NCBI GenBank assembly: GCA_964632795.1
Contig: CAZWEZ010000004.1
Location: forward strand, 19,915-83,914
Reading direction: 5' to 3'
DNA length: 64,000 bases
From: CAZWEZ01 sp964632795
GTDB lineage: Bacteria; Pseudomonadota; Alphaproteobacteria; Rhodospirillales; 2-02-FULL-58-16
The translations under genes and the position numbers were made by a program. Below, piece after piece: positions 39,149 to 49,546 of the stretch. The notes beneath the pieces were generated by a model. The model was not told where the DNA came from and did no database searches. It saw only the letters and a program-made list of their open reading frames with translations. Position 1 is the first letter of the stretch; every line of letters begins with the position of its first letter.

Positions 39149-39370
39149 ATGATCGTCCCTGTCAAGAACAATAAGAGAACATACACGGCCAGCAACGAAT
39201 CACCGATCCTTAGTGCTCTCTTTACTTCAGCGGCGTTGCCGTACTATTCTGAAAGGCTGGGCGTTCTCCGGTGGGCCGGCGACGCAGTGCTTGAGCGCGA
39301 TATCCAGGAAGACGGCATCACGCAACAGATCGATGACCTTGTCGCCAAGTTATTAAGCTCTCCCCGCTAA
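39149..39370 (+). CDS. Uncertain small open frame between ssb and the OLD gene
   Basis: 73 codons with no recognised family (ALPYYSERLGVLRWAGDAVL). No ribosome binding site is evident and the LexA box at 39166-39180 falls within its first codons, which argues that at least its beginning is ancestral promoter DNA. The distal part could be a fragment that arrived with the OLD gene. Low confidence that it is a gene. Confidence 0.25.
   Translation: MIVPVKNNKRTYTASNESPILSALFTSAALPYYSERLGVLRWAGDAVLERDIQEDGITQQIDDLVAKLLSSPR
39166..39180. promoter_or_regulatory. Alphaproteobacterial LexA (SOS) box
   Basis: GAAC, 7 bases, GAAC, i.e. GTTC-N7-GTTC on the minus strand, the exact consensus of alphaproteobacterial LexA. 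TTGACA follows directly on the minus strand (complement of 39160-39165), so LexA would cover the ssb promoter. It probably served both ssb and uvrA before the insertion. Confidence 0.7.
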
Positions 39371-39487
39371 GCGCTTGAGTTTTAGCTTATAGGGAATCAG
39401 GAGGCTGCTGAATTGAGTCGCACCATAAGTGTGTGAATATTCCGGTCACGGTGACAAGTCAATATTAATTCATGGGACTGACCTGCA

Positions 39488-41341
39488 ATGAAACTAACCA
39501 AATTCCGTATCCAAAGCTATAAATCCATCCAAGATAGCGGCTATTGCTGGTTAGCTTCTGATTTAACCACGCTTGCAGGGAAAAACGAATCCGGCAAAAC
39601 CGCAGTTCTAGAAGCTCTTCGTGATTTCAACACTGATGTCAAAACAATCCCCGATCAGGCTCTCCCACTCAGCAATAATGGTCAGCCAGTGCTTGAAATG
39701 TGTTTTCAAGTTGACAAAGCTACTCTTGATCAAATAGCAGCAGAAAATGATGTTACGATTGATCAGAGCACCAGAGCACATTTCAAAAATAATGGAATAA
39801 CCATCAAAAAATTTCACGATGGCTCCTATGAATTGCAAAACGATGTTAGTGCTTTGCCCAATATACAAAACCATCAACCCAACCTACAACACATTACAAC
39901 CATAAAAATGATCTTAGACCAGCTAGAATCAATTGACCACTTTCAAAGCGTTCAGAGACCTGAAATTTCCGATAGCGTTGAATCAATTCGGCAGGCAGTA
40001 ACCAACTACATTGAGCAACTAAAGCCTCTTACTGCATCTATTCCTGAAGACGACAGTGAACAAGACGCCGCTAGTCTAATCGACCGCCTAACGTCCGAAA
40101 TGAGTTCCTTAGTGATCGAAAGCGAGCCCCCGACCTTATTAGATCTCATTCTAGAATATGTGCCGCAATTTATTTTCTTTTCTGATTTTCTCGATATTTT
40201 ACCTTTTGAAATCCCACTGTCTGAAGCCAAAAATCACAACGCAGTACAAAATTTTGCAAATGTTGCTAAATTGAACCTGGACGAAGTAATTCAGACAACG
40301 GATTCGCAACGCCGCAGAAATCTATTGAGTGAACACTCGGCTACCATCAGTGGCGATTTTATGGACTATTGGGGCCAACATAAACTTGACCTAATTGCCG
40401 AACCTGATGGCGACAACTTGCGTCTCGGGGTAAGAGAATCTGGCAATACAACGCTTTATAAATGCGAACAAAGAAGTAAAGGGTTCCAGTGGTTCTTATC
40501 TTTTTACCTAAGACTCAATTCAGAGCAGGGTAAAACAAAAAATATTTTGATTGATGAGCCTGGGCTATATCTTCACGCCAAGGCACAATATGATGTCTTG
40601 AAAGTGCTCAAACAAATTTCTACAGAATCGCAGGTGATTTTCAGCACACATTCCCCATATTTGATCGACACAGGAAGGCTGGACCGTGTTCGTTTGGTTT
40701 TGAAGAATGACACGAATGGCACGAAGATAGAGAATAAAATTCACAAAGGAGCTGATGTTGAAACTCTTACACCAATCATCACCGCCATTGGCCTAGATGT
40801 TTCGAATGATTTTGCTCTTGCAGGAAACCAGAATGTCCTTCTCGAAGGAATTTCTGATTACTTCTTTTTGCAGGCTTTCAGGAAAGTGATTGTGACGGAA
40901 GTAGCGACCTTAATTCCTTGTGTCGGTGCCAAAAAAATCCCACAAATTGTATCATTGCTGATTGGCTGGGGCCTAGAATTCGTTGCGGTTTTGGATAACG
41001 ATAAAGAAGGCATGGATGTGAAAAAAACGCTTTCGGACAAACTCATGATCGAGCACGAAAAAATTATCTTTGTCTCGGAAAAGAATGGCCACTCTATGGA
41101 GGATTTATTTTCTCACGATGACTTTAACGATTTTGTCGTCGCCGATGTAAAAAACGACGACAAATCACTACTAAATTCGAAATTCGTCAAGCGCAAGAAA
41201 TTGGACAAGGTTTTACTTGCGAAAAAATTCTTAGAGAGTGTCGAGAATAACGACGGAATGAAAGATAAATTGTCTCCTGAGACAATTAATGCTTTCGAGA
41301 AACTACTTACGGATATCTCAAACGGTTTTACGCACCCATGA
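39488..41341 (+). CDS. OLD-family ATP-dependent nuclease (AAA ATPase plus TOPRIM)
   Basis: 617 aa. N-terminal SMC/RecF-like ATPase with Walker A GKNESGKT (31-38), a mid insertion (about 85-300), Walker B KNILIDEPGLYLH (about 350) and STHSPYLID; then a C-terminal TOPRIM domain with LLEGISDYFFLQ (Glu, about 453) and AVLDNDKEGMD (about 500). This is class 1 OLD architecture, related to phage P2 Old and the GajA subunit of Gabija, and points to anti-phage or DNA-processing activity. No UvrD-like GajB follows. The gene is visibly AT-rich in GC-rich surroundings and sits between ssb and uvrA: horizontal transfer is likely. Confidence 0.88.
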   Translation: MKLTKFRIQSYKSIQDSGYCWLASDLTTLAGKNESGKTAVLEALRDFNTDVKTIPDQALPLSNNGQPVLEMCFQVDKATLDQIAAENDVTIDQSTRAHFKNNGITIKKFHDGSYELQNDVSALPNIQNHQPNLQHITTIKMILDQLESIDHFQSVQRPEISDSVESIRQAVTNYIEQLKPLTASIPEDDSEQDAASLIDRLTSEMSSLVIESEPPTLLDLILEYVPQFIFFSDFLDILPFEIPLSEAKNHNAVQNFANVAKLNLDEVIQTTDSQRRRNLLSEHSATISGDFMDYWGQHKLDLIAEPDGDNLRLGVRESGNTTLYKCEQRSKGFQWFLSFYLRLNSEQGKTKNILIDEPGLYLHAKAQYDVLKVLKQISTESQVIFSTHSPYLIDTGRLDRVRLVLKNDTNGTKIENKIHKGADVETLTPIITAIGLDVSNDFALAGNQNVLLEGISDYFFLQAFRKVIVTEVATLIPCVGAKKIPQIVSLLIGWGLEFVAVLDNDKEGMDVKKTLSDKLMIEHEKIIFVSEKNGHSMEDLFSHDDFNDFVVADVKNDDKSLLNSKFVKRKKLDKVLLAKKFLESVENNDGMKDKLSPETINAFEKLLTDISNGFTHP

Positions 41342-41561
41342 TATTTCTTCTGCAATTGCTGTGACACCATTCGGAAATAGCTAATTCCGCAAATCGCGGT
41401 CCACTGTGATTATTGGCGCCTTTTCGCTGTTTCACGAATGGTGCTATGACTGTGATAGTGAAGCCGTCCCCCCCTTTCGCCGGGATTCGCTTTACGCCGT
41501 CCCCCAAGCCATATATCTCTGATCGGTTGGACACTTTCCAAGCTTCGGAAACCTGAACCCC

Positions 41562-44408
41562 ATGGCGGCCATCCAGGTGCGCGGCGCGCGCGAGCACAAT
41601 CTGCGCGATATCGACGTCGATATCCCCCGCGATTCGATGACCGTGATCACCGGCATGTCGGGGTCGGGCAAGTCGAGTCTCGCCTTCGATACCATCTACG
41701 CCGAGGGCCAGCGCCGTTATGTGGAGTCCCTGTCCGCCTACGCCCGGCAGTTCCTGGAGCTGATGCAGAAGCCGGACGTCGATTCGATCGAGGGCCTGTC
41801 GCCGGCGATTTCCATCGAGCAGAAGACCACCTCGCGCAACCCCCGCTCGACGGTGGCCACGGTGACCGAGATCTACGATTACATGCGCCTGATGTTCGCC
41901 CGGGTCGGGGTTCCCCATTCGCCGGCCACCGGGCTGCCCATCGAAAGCCAGACGGTCAGCCAGATGGTGGACCGGGTGATGGAGATGGCCGCGGGCACCC
42001 GGCTCTACCTGCTGGCCCCCATCGTCCGGGGCCGCAAGGGCGAATACCGCAAGGAGCTCCAGGACTTGGCCAAGCGCGGTTTCCAGCGGGTCAAGGTGGA
42101 CGGCGCCGTCCACGACCTCGAGGACGTTCCGGGGCTGGACAAGAAACGCAAGCACGACATCGAGGTGGTGGTCGATCGGGTGGTCGTCCGCGCGGGCCTG
42201 GAGAGCCGCCTCGCCGACAGCTTCGAGACGGCGCTCGCCCTGAGCGACGGCCTGGCCTTCACCGAGGACGCCGACGACGGCCGGCGGACCACCTTTTCGG
42301 CCCGCTTCGCCTGTCCGGTGTCCGGGTTCACCATCGACGAGATCGAACCCCGGCTGTTCTCCTTCAACAGCCCCTTCGGGGCCTGCCCCGCCTGCGACGG
42401 GCTGGGCACCGAGATGTATTTCGATCCCGAGCTGGTGATTCCAGACGACCGGCTGTCGCTGGCCGAGGGGGCGATCGCGCCGTGGGCCAATTCGACGTCC
42501 CAGTACTACCGCCAGACCCTGGACAGCCTGGCCGGCCATTACGGTTTCGATGTATTGGCCCCGTTCGGCGGGTTGCCCGAAGAGGCCCGGCGGATGCTGC
42601 TGTTCGGCTCCGGGGGCAAGAAGGTGACCATGCGCTACCACGACGGCCGCAAGTCCTACGACATCCGCAAGTCCTTCGAGGGCGTCATCCCCAACATGGA
42701 GCGGCGGTGGCGGGAGACCGATTCGTCGTGGCTGCGCGACGAGCTGTCGCGCTACCAGACGGTCACCACCTGCGAGGCCTGCGCCGGCCACCGGCTGCGC
42801 GAGGAGGCGCTGGCGGTCAAGATCGACGGCCTCCACATCAGCCAGGTGGCCGAGATGCCGATCGGCCACGCCGCCGGATGGTTCGCCGGCCTGGAACGGC
42901 GGCTGTCGGCCAAGCGCCGCGAGATCGCCCGGCGCATCCTGCGCGAGATCAACGAGCGGCTGGGCTTCCTGGTCAACGTCGGGTTGGAGTACCTGACCCT
43001 GTCCAGGGCCTCGGGCACCCTGTCGGGCGGCGAAAGCCAGCGCATCCGGCTGGCCTCGCAGATCGGCTCGGGCCTGACCGGGGTGCTGTACGTGCTCGAC
43101 GAACCCTCCATCGGCCTCCATCAGCGCGACAACCGGCGTCTTCTGGACACCCTCTTGCGGCTTCGCGACCTGGGCAACACGGTGATCGTCGTCGAGCACG
43201 ACGAGGAGGCCATCCGCGGCGCCGACCACCTGATCGACATGGGTCCCGGGGCCGGCGTCCACGGCGGCGCGGTGGTCGCCCACGGCACGCCCGAGGAAGT
43301 GATGGCCAACCTCGACAGCATCACCGGCCAGTACCTCACCGGTTTCCGCCAGATCCCGGTCCCGGCGCGCCGCCGCAAGGGCAACACGGAGCGCCGGCTG
43401 CGGGTGGTCGGGGCGCGGGCCAACAACCTGGCCGACGTCACCGTCGACTTCCCGCTCGGCACCTTCATCTGCATCACCGGGGTGTCGGGCGGCGGCAAGT
43501 CGACGCTGGTCATCGAGACCCTGTACCGGGCGCTGGCCCGGCGCCTTCACGGGGCCCGCCTGCATGCCGGCGAACACGACCGCATCGAGGGCATCGAGCT
43601 GATCGACAAGGTGGTCGACATCGACCAGTCGCCGATCGGCCGTACGCCGCGCTCCAACCCGGCGACCTACACCGGCGCCTTCACCCCGATCCGCGACTGG
43701 TTCTCCAACCTGCCGGAATCGCGCAGCCGGGGCTACAAGCCGGGACGGTTCTCGTTCAACGTCAAGGGCGGGCGCTGCCAGGCCTGCCAGGGCGACGGCC
43801 TGATCAAGATCGAGATGCACTTCCTGCCCGACGTCTACGTCCAGTGCGACGTCTGCAAGGGCAAGCGCTACAACCGCGAGACCCTGGAGATCCGCTTCCG
43901 CGACAAATCCATCGCCGAGGTCCTCGACATGACGGTGGACGAGGCGCTGGTCTTCTTCAAGGCGGTGCCGGCGATCCGCGACAAGATGCTGACCCTGCAA
44001 CGGGTGGGGCTGGGCTACATCCACCTCGGCCAACAGGCGACGACGCTGTCGGGCGGCGAGGCGCAGCGGGTCAAGCTGGCCAAGGAGCTGTCGCGCCGGG
44101 CCACCGGCAAGACCCTGTACATCCTCGACGAGCCGACCACCGGCCTGCACTTCGCCGACGTCGAGAAGCTGCTCGAGGTCCTCCACGCGCTGGTCGAGAC
44201 CGGCAACACGGTGATCGTCATCGAACACAACCTGGAGATCATCAAGACCGCCGACTGGATCATCGACCTCGGCCCCGAAGGCGGCGACAACGGCGGCCGA
44301 ATCGTCGCCACCGGCTCCCCCGAAAAGGTCGCCAAGGTCAAGAAGAGCTACACCGGTCAATACCTGAAGGTGTACCTGGACAGGGGCGGGGAGCGGAAAA
44401 GGGCGTGA
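41562..44408 (+). CDS. uvrA: UvrABC excinuclease subunit A
   Basis: 948 aa, full length. Two ABC ATPase units with Walker [13 protein letters not shown] (about 33) and [12 protein letters not shown] (about 645), signature motifs [12 protein letters not shown] and [12 protein letters not shown], and zinc-binding cysteines [24 protein letters not shown] and CDVCKGKR. It detects bulky DNA damage with UvrB in nucleotide excision repair. The 220 bp upstream no longer contain a LexA box. TrmFO follows after 7 bases. Confidence 0.98.
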   Translation: MAAIQVRGAREHNLRDIDVDIPRDSMTVITGMSGSGKSSLAFDTIYAEGQRRYVESLSAYARQFLELMQKPDVDSIEGLSPAISIEQKTTSRNPRSTVATVTEIYDYMRLMFARVGVPHSPATGLPIESQTVSQMVDRVMEMAAGTRLYLLAPIVRGRKGEYRKELQDLAKRGFQRVKVDGAVHDLEDVPGLDKKRKHDIEVVVDRVVVRAGLESRLADSFETALALSDGLAFTEDADDGRRTTFSARFACPVSGFTIDEIEPRLFSFNSPFGACPACDGLGTEMYFDPELVIPDDRLSLAEGAIAPWANSTSQYYRQTLDSLAGHYGFDVLAPFGGLPEEARRMLLFGSGGKKVTMRYHDGRKSYDIRKSFEGVIPNMERRWRETDSSWLRDELSRYQTVTTCEACAGHRLREEALAVKIDGLHISQVAEMPIGHAAGWFAGLERRLSAKRREIARRILREINERLGFLVNVGLEYLTLSRASGTLSGGESQRIRLASQIGSGLTGVLYVLDEPSIGLHQRDNRRLLDTLLRLRDLGNTVIVVEHDEEAIRGADHLIDMGPGAGVHGGAVVAHGTPEEVMANLDSITGQYLTGFRQIPVPARRRKGNTERRLRVVGARANNLADVTVDFPLGTFICITGVSGGGKSTLVIETLYRALARRLHGARLHAGEHDRIEGIELIDKVVDIDQSPIGRTPRSNPATYTGAFTPIRDWFSNLPESRSRGYKPGRFSFNVKGGRCQACQGDGLIKIEMHFLPDVYVQCDVCKGKRYNRETLEIRFRDKSIAEVLDMTVDEALVFFKAVPAIRDKMLTLQRVGLGYIHLGQQATTLSGGEAQRVKLAKELSRRATGKTLYILDEPTTGLHFADVEKLLEVLHALVETGNTVIVIEHNLEIIKTADWIIDLGPEGGDNGGRIVATGSPEKVAKVKKSYTGQYLKVYLDRGGERKRA

Positions 44409-44415
44409 ATCAACC

Positions 44416-45768
44416 ATGAGCGCCGAATCCTCCGAACCCGTCCACGTCATCGGCGGCGGGCTGGCCGGCTGCGAGGCGGCGTGGCAGCTGGCCCGCGCCG
44501 GGGTGCCGGCGGTGGTCCACGAGATGCGCCCGGCGCGGACCACCGCGGCCCATCTCACCGACGGCCTGGCCGAGCTGGTGTGCTCCAACTCGTTCCGCTC
44601 CGACGATGCCCAAACCAACGCCGTCGGCCTGCTGCACGAGGAGATGCGCCGGTGCGGGTCGCTGATCCTGGCCTGCGCCGATGCCCACCGGGTGCCGGCC
44701 GGGGCGGCCCTGGCGGTCGATCGCCAGGCCTTCAGCGCCGCCGTCGGCAAGGCGCTGGAGGACGAGCCGCTGGTCGCCGTCGAACGGGGCGAGGTGACGA
44801 CGCTGTCCGAGCCCGGCTGGGAGGCCGTGATCGTCGCCACCGGACCGCTGACCTCTCCCGCCCTGGCCGCCGCCATCGCCGCCGCGACCGGCGAGGACTC
44901 GCTGGCCTTCTTCGACGCCATCGCCCCCATCGTCCATCGCCACAGCATCGATTTCTCCACGGCCTGGTTCCAGTCCCGCTACGACAAGGGCGACGCCGAC
45001 TACATCAACTGCCCGCTCGATGGCGACCAGTACGAAGCCTTCATCGACGCCCTGCTGTCGGCCGAGACCGTCGCTTTCCACGACTGGGAGAAGGACATCC
45101 CATACTTCGAGGGCTGCCTGCCGATCGAGGTGATGGCCGCCCGGGGCCTCAAAACGCTGACCTTCGGGCCAATGAAGCCGGTCGGGCTGACCAACCCCCA
45201 CCGACCGGACCGCAAGCCCCACGCGGTGGTCCAGTTGCGCCAGGACAACGCGCTGGGCACGCTCTACAACATGGTCGGTTTCCAGACCAAGATGACCCAC
45301 GGCGAACAGAAGCGCCTGTTCCGCACCATCCCCGGCCTGGAGAACGCCGAGTTCGCCCGCCTCGGCGGGGTCCACCGCAACACCTTCATCAACGGCCCCC
45401 GCCTGCTCGACCGGACGCTGCGCCTGAAGAGCCGCCCGGCGGTGCGTTTCGCCGGTCAGATTTCGGGCTGCGAGGGCTACGTGGAGAGCGCCGCCGTCGG
45501 CCTGCTGGCCGGCCGTTTCGCGGCCGCCGAACGGCTCGGTCACGAATCGCCCCCGCCGCCGCCGACGACCGCGCTGGGCGCCCTGCTCGACCACATCACC
45601 GGCGGCGCCGAGGCCGCCACCTACCAGCCCATGAACGTCAACTTCGGCCTCTTCCCTCCCCTCGAGGCCGGTACCGACAAAGGCCGCCCCCCGAAGGGCC
45701 GCGCCCGCAAGCAGGCGCTCAGCGCCCGGGCGCTTGCCGATTTGGAGGGGTGGCTGGACCGCGGATAA
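44416..45768 (+). CDS. trmFO: Folate/FAD-dependent tRNA (uracil-54) C5-methyltransferase
   Basis: 450 aa. N-terminal FAD motif [21 protein letters not shown] (residues about 10-30, first part of the fold), [22 protein letters not shown] with the TrmFO-specific Cys, and C-terminal [17 protein letters not shown]. TrmFO makes ribothymidine at position 54 of tRNA using methylenetetrahydrofolate. It likely forms a transcript with uvrA. Confidence 0.96.
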   Translation: MSAESSEPVHVIGGGLAGCEAAWQLARAGVPAVVHEMRPARTTAAHLTDGLAELVCSNSFRSDDAQTNAVGLLHEEMRRCGSLILACADAHRVPAGAALAVDRQAFSAAVGKALEDEPLVAVERGEVTTLSEPGWEAVIVATGPLTSPALAAAIAAATGEDSLAFFDAIAPIVHRHSIDFSTAWFQSRYDKGDADYINCPLDGDQYEAFIDALLSAETVAFHDWEKDIPYFEGCLPIEVMAARGLKTLTFGPMKPVGLTNPHRPDRKPHAVVQLRQDNALGTLYNMVGFQTKMTHGEQKRLFRTIPGLENAEFARLGGVHRNTFINGPRLLDRTLRLKSRPAVRFAGQISGCEGYVESAAVGLLAGRFAAAERLGHESPPPPPTTALGALLDHITGGAEAATYQPMNVNFGLFPPLEAGTDKGRPPKGRARKQALSARALADLEGWLDRG

Positions 45769-45858
45769 GGAAACCGGCGCAATCGGGATGAATCCGCTAT
45801 ATGTTTTACATCAATCGAGCCCATTGAAAAGCGTCGGCCTTAACAAGGGATGACACCG

Positions 45859-46146
45859 ATGCCTGTAGCCTTCCACCCCGGCGGTACCATCAAGGACGAA
45901 ATCGAGGCGCGCGGTATCAGCGCCAACCGGCTGGCCCTCGACCTGGGAATCCCCGCCAACCGAGTGACGGCGATCATCAACGCCAAGCGGGCGGTCAGCG
46001 CCGATACTGCGATGCGCCTGGGCGCCTATTTCGGCAACGGCGCGCGGTTCTGGCTGACCCTGCAGACCAACTACGACTTGGCCGTGGCGGAACGCGACCA
46101 CGGCAAGGAGATCGCCCGTACAGTCCGCAAGCCCGAAGCCGCCTGA
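45859..46146 (+). CDS. higA: HigA-family antitoxin, no toxin partner
   Basis: 95 aa from the ATG at 45859, which has AAGGG at a proper distance; the ATG at 45850 is too close to that box. Xre-type helix-turn-helix, FHPGGTIKDEIEARG and NRVTAIINAKRAVSADTAMRL, then the family end FWLTLQTNYDLAVA. HigA neutralises the HigB mRNA interferase and represses the operon. HigB normally lies directly upstream; only 90 bp separate this gene from trmFO, so no toxin is here. Confidence 0.88.
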   Translation: MPVAFHPGGTIKDEIEARGISANRLALDLGIPANRVTAIINAKRAVSADTAMRLGAYFGNGARFWLTLQTNYDLAVAERDHGKEIARTVRKPEAA

Positions 46147-46161
46147 AAGCGGCTCGAACCG

Positions 46162-47169
46162 TCAGGTTCGGGTCACCCGGCCGGTGATCGGGTATTTGGG
46201 GTCGTTGTAGCCCGGAGTCGAGGCGTGGCCGGCCGGGACCAGGGAGTCGATAAGGGCCTCGTCCTCGGCGGTGAAGGGGTGGGCGAGGGCGCCCAGGTTT
46301 TCCCGCCACTGGGAGAGGGTCCGGGGGCCGGCGATGGCGGCGGTGACCAGGCGGTTGTCGAGCACCCAGTTGAGGGCGAACTGGCCCGCCGTCATGCCCC
46401 GTGATTCGGCATGGGTCTTGATCTTGCGGGCCATCACCAGGGATTCCCGGCGGAACTCGGTCTCCATGATGCGTTCGTCCCGGCGCCCGGCGCGGCTGCC
46501 CTTGGCCGGCGCCTTACCCGTCCCGTACTTTCCGGTCAGCACGCCCCGGGCCAGCGGGCTGTAGGACGCGACGCCGATGCCGCAGGCGGCGCAGGCCGGC
46601 AGGACCTCGACCTCGGGGGTGCGATTCATGGCGTTGTAGTAGGGCTGGCAGACCACCGGCCGGGGCAGGTTCAGGCGCTCGCAGATCCCGACCATCCGGG
46701 CGATCCGCCAGCCCCGGTAGTTGCTGAATCCCCAGTAGCGTGCCTTGCCCCGGGCGATGAGGTCGGCCAGCGCACTCAGCGTTTCCTCCAGTGGCGTTTC
46801 GGGGTCGTCGCGGTGCAGGTAATAGATGTCCACGTAATCGCAGCCCAACCGGGCCAGGCTTTCGTCGAGGGCCTGGATCATCCACTTGCGGCCCAGGCCG
46901 CGCCGGTTGGGGTCCTCGCCCATGGGATTGCCGGCCTTGGTGGCCAGTACCCAGCGCTCGCGGTCGCGGCGGATCAGCTTGCCCACGATGCGCTCGGACT
47001 CGCCGTCCGCGTAGACATCGGCGGTGTCGATGAAGTTGATGCCGGCCTGGCGCGCCGCGTCGACGATGCGCCCAGCGGCCCTGGCGCCGGTCCGTGCCCC
47101 GAACATCATGGTGCCGAGACAGATCGGCGACACCATCAGGCCGCTGTCGCCCAGTCTGCGATAGTCCAT
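46162..47169 (-). CDS. Aldo/keto reductase
   Basis: 335 aa from the ATG at 47169; the longer open frame upstream lacks family sequence. TIM-barrel oxidoreductase with Asp in FIDTADVYADGESE (about 53), Tyr of the catalytic tetrad, Lys in VLATKAGNPMG and His in YIYYLHRDDPETP-like YYLHRDD (about 125). NADPH-dependent carbonyl reduction; substrate unknown. Convergent with higA, 15 bases apart. Confidence 0.9.
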   Translation of the reverse strand: MDYRRLGDSGLMVSPICLGTMMFGARTGARAAGRIVDAARQAGINFIDTADVYADGESERIVGKLIRRDRERWVLATKAGNPMGEDPNRRGLGRKWMIQALDESLARLGCDYVDIYYLHRDDPETPLEETLSALADLIARGKARYWGFSNYRGWRIARMVGICERLNLPRPVVCQPYYNAMNRTPEVEVLPACAACGIGVASYSPLARGVLTGKYGTGKAPAKGSRAGRRDERIMETEFRRESLVMARKIKTHAESRGMTAGQFALNWVLDNRLVTAAIAGPRTLSQWRENLGALAHPFTAEDEALIDSLVPAGHASTPGYNDPKYPITGRVTRT

Positions 47170-47401
47170 GTTCTTACTAGTGTCCTGGTTCCTAAGTTGG
47201 TGGCCTGCATGGCCGCCGCGAATAACAAGACGAGCGTTACCCGCATGGCGTCCCTCCTCTTTTCCGCCCCCGGTATAGCAAATCACCGAAACCCTGTCAC
47301 AGTTCCCGGCAACCGTTGTCGCCGACCTGAAAAAACGTCATTATCATCTCTGGGCCGACCGCGGAGCGGCGGCCGACCGGTCATCGTCGGGATGCGTTCT
47401 C

Positions 47402-49540
47402 ATGGCGGAAATTGAATCGGGTTCCGTGTCCCCCGGCGCCCCGTCGAAAGGTATCGGATTGGCTTTGGCGGCCCTCGCCTTGGCCACATTTCTTCTGCTG
47501 GCGGCCTTCGCTGGCGCGGCCCAGCAGGCGACGGACGAGCAGCGCGCCACCAAGGCCCTGTTCGAAGCGGTTCAACAGAACAGTCTGGACAAGGTGCAGG
47601 CCAGCCTGGCGGCCGGCGCCGACCTGTCGGCGGCCAACGAGTGGGGACTGACGGCGATCGACCTGGCCGTCGACAAGGGGTATTTCGAAATCGCCCACTT
47701 CCTGCTTTCGGTGCGGGATTTACAGAAGTCGGCGGCCGAGGAGACTCCGCCGGCGACGACGACTCCGAAACCGCCCCCGGCCCCAAGCCCGGCCCCGCCG
47801 GTTGCGGAAACCGCGGCCGCGTCCCCGGCGGTTCCGCCCCCATCACCCGAAGCTCCACCCGTGGCTGCCCCGGCCCCCTGGCCGGCCGGCAAGCCCAATC
47901 CGTTCGACCCCGAGGTGACCGCCCCCGGGGCCACCCTTTCGGTGATCGGCGAAGTCCGCGCTCCCGCCGAGGGCACGGCGCCCCCGGCGCCGGAGCGGAT
48001 TCCCGAAACCCCGGCGACGGTCGGCGAACCGGTGGCGGAACCGCCGACAGAACCCGTCGAACGGGCCGCCCGGTCCTCCTCGGAGAAGGGTTTCCTCGAA
48101 CGGATGTTCGATATCTTCCGGCCCCAACCGGATCAGCCGACGGAAACCGCCGAGACGCCCGCCGCCAAAGCGCCGCCGCAAGAGACACCGCCGGCGGCGA
48201 TCCAGCCCGTCACGGCGCAGCCCTTGCCGCCGCAACCTCCACAGCCGCCCCAGCCGATGGCGAAACCGTCGAGCCGGGCGCCGGAGCCGCCGCCCGAATC
48301 GACGGCGCCGGTCGAGGGGCCACAGTCGGTGGCGGTGGAATCCCTGCCTCCTCCCCCTCCCCCGCCGCCAGCGCCACCGCCAGCGCCCCCGGCGGTCGAG
48401 GAGCCCGTATCGGCGGATCCCATGCCGCCACGGTTGCCGCAACCGACGGCGGAACCTCGGGATCGGGAATCCGGACAACAATTGGCGGAAACGCCCGTCG
48501 CGCCCGCCGACCAGGAGATCGGGTTCTTCGAAAGGATCCTCCGCTTTTTCCTGCCCGGGGACCGGCCCGTGGAAACGGCGACGCTGCCGGCCGGGGAGAA
48601 AACCCCCGAAAAGGTCGCGCTGCCGGCGCCGTGGCCCGCCGAAAAAGCCCCTCCAGCGCCCGAAGGCCCGCCCGGAAGCCCCGACCAGGGTGGGTTCTTC
48701 GACAGGCTGTTCAGTTTCTTCCGGCCCGATGAACAACCGCAACCAGACCAGGACGTCTCCGGGGAAACCGGGGAAACCGCCGCTCCGTTGATGCCCTCGG
48801 AGGTCGAAACGGCCCCGCTGGCCCCGGTGGAGAAGAGACCGGAGCCTCAGGAGGATGCGGCGGATGACGGTGCTTCGGGTGGTCGCCAGGAATGGTCGGT
48901 GATCGGGGTCGAGACCGCCCGGTTGCCGCCCACCTTGCCCGGCCGTTTCAAACTGTCGGAGCCTCCCGAGAATGCCCTCGACGGGATCGTCCTGACCGTC
49001 GGCGAGTCGCTACGGCTGGGGGCGCAGTCCCGCCTCCGGAAGCCGGGGCCGGATGGGATCGAGGCCTGCGTCGAGAAGAAGCGGAAGACCATCGCCTTTT
49101 GTATCGATGCGGTCGACTGGCCCGTCGATCTCCTGCCCTACGTCAGGGTCGACAGCATCATGTACCAGGGGGCGAAGACCATCGGCCGCTACGATGACGG
49201 GATGGCCACCTATTACCACACGGTCTTCCCCTCCGCCTCGTACCAGGCGGTGGTCGGCTATTACCGCCGCCGTTTCGGCGAACCGACCGAATACTGGAAG
49301 CGCAGCATCGCCCCCCTGGCCGCGCCGCGGCGGGACAACCCCACCGTCATCTGGCGCAGCGTCAACCCGGTCACCAAGCTGATCTCCAGCCTGGAGGTTC
49401 GCAACTTCGACGACGCCCGGGGCAGTTTTCCCGACATCAAGCGCGGCGCCATCCTGCTCTACCACGAATGGTCGACGCCGGTCTTCCCCCAGCTGTCGAC
49501 CCTGGAGCTGATGCTGTTGCGGGCCAGCATATTGCGTTGA
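47402..49540 (+). CDS. Ankyrin/proline-rich protein with three amphipathic repeats and an unknown C-terminal domain
   Basis: 712 aa, family not recognised. N-terminal signal or anchor helix (about 20-40), two ankyrin repeats (about 48-100), then about 390 residues of Pro/Ala-rich linker. The linker carries three copies of one motif: GFLERMFDIFRP (about 229), GFFERILRFFLP (about 372) and GFFDRLFSFFRP (about 430). A folded C-terminal domain (about 495-712) has three Cys, FCIDAVDWPVDLLPY and repeated Tyr/Arg, and appears structured but unassigned. Probably periplasmic or envelope-associated. Starts 61 bases after an ATG-less stretch; convergent with the next gene. Confidence 0.7.
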   Translation: MAEIESGSVSPGAPSKGIGLALAALALATFLLLAAFAGAAQQATDEQRATKALFEAVQQNSLDKVQASLAAGADLSAANEWGLTAIDLAVDKGYFEIAHFLLSVRDLQKSAAEETPPATTTPKPPPAPSPAPPVAETAAASPAVPPPSPEAPPVAAPAPWPAGKPNPFDPEVTAPGATLSVIGEVRAPAEGTAPPAPERIPETPATVGEPVAEPPTEPVERAARSSSEKGFLERMFDIFRPQPDQPTETAETPAAKAPPQETPPAAIQPVTAQPLPPQPPQPPQPMAKPSSRAPEPPPESTAPVEGPQSVAVESLPPPPPPPPAPPPAPPAVEEPVSADPMPPRLPQPTAEPRDRESGQQLAETPVAPADQEIGFFERILRFFLPGDRPVETATLPAGEKTPEKVALPAPWPAEKAPPAPEGPPGSPDQGGFFDRLFSFFRPDEQPQPDQDVSGETGETAAPLMPSEVETAPLAPVEKRPEPQEDAADDGASGGRQEWSVIGVETARLPPTLPGRFKLSEPPENALDGIVLTVGESLRLGAQSRLRKPGPDGIEACVEKKRKTIAFCIDAVDWPVDLLPYVRVDSIMYQGAKTIGRYDDGMATYYHTVFPSASYQAVVGYYRRRFGEPTEYWKRSIAPLAAPRRDNPTVIWRSVNPVTKLISSLEVRNFDDARGSFPDIKRGAILLYHEWSTPVFPQLSTLELMLLRASILR

Positions 49541-49546
49541 TTGGGG

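Noticed and set aside
39488..41341. Gabija defence system
   Set aside because: Only the GajA-like OLD protein is here; uvrA follows and no UvrD-like GajB gene is adjacent.
41328..44960. A 1210-codon open frame antisense to uvrA and trmFO
   Set aside because: Shadow of two core genes; composition is typical of antisense GC-rich frames and no motif is present.
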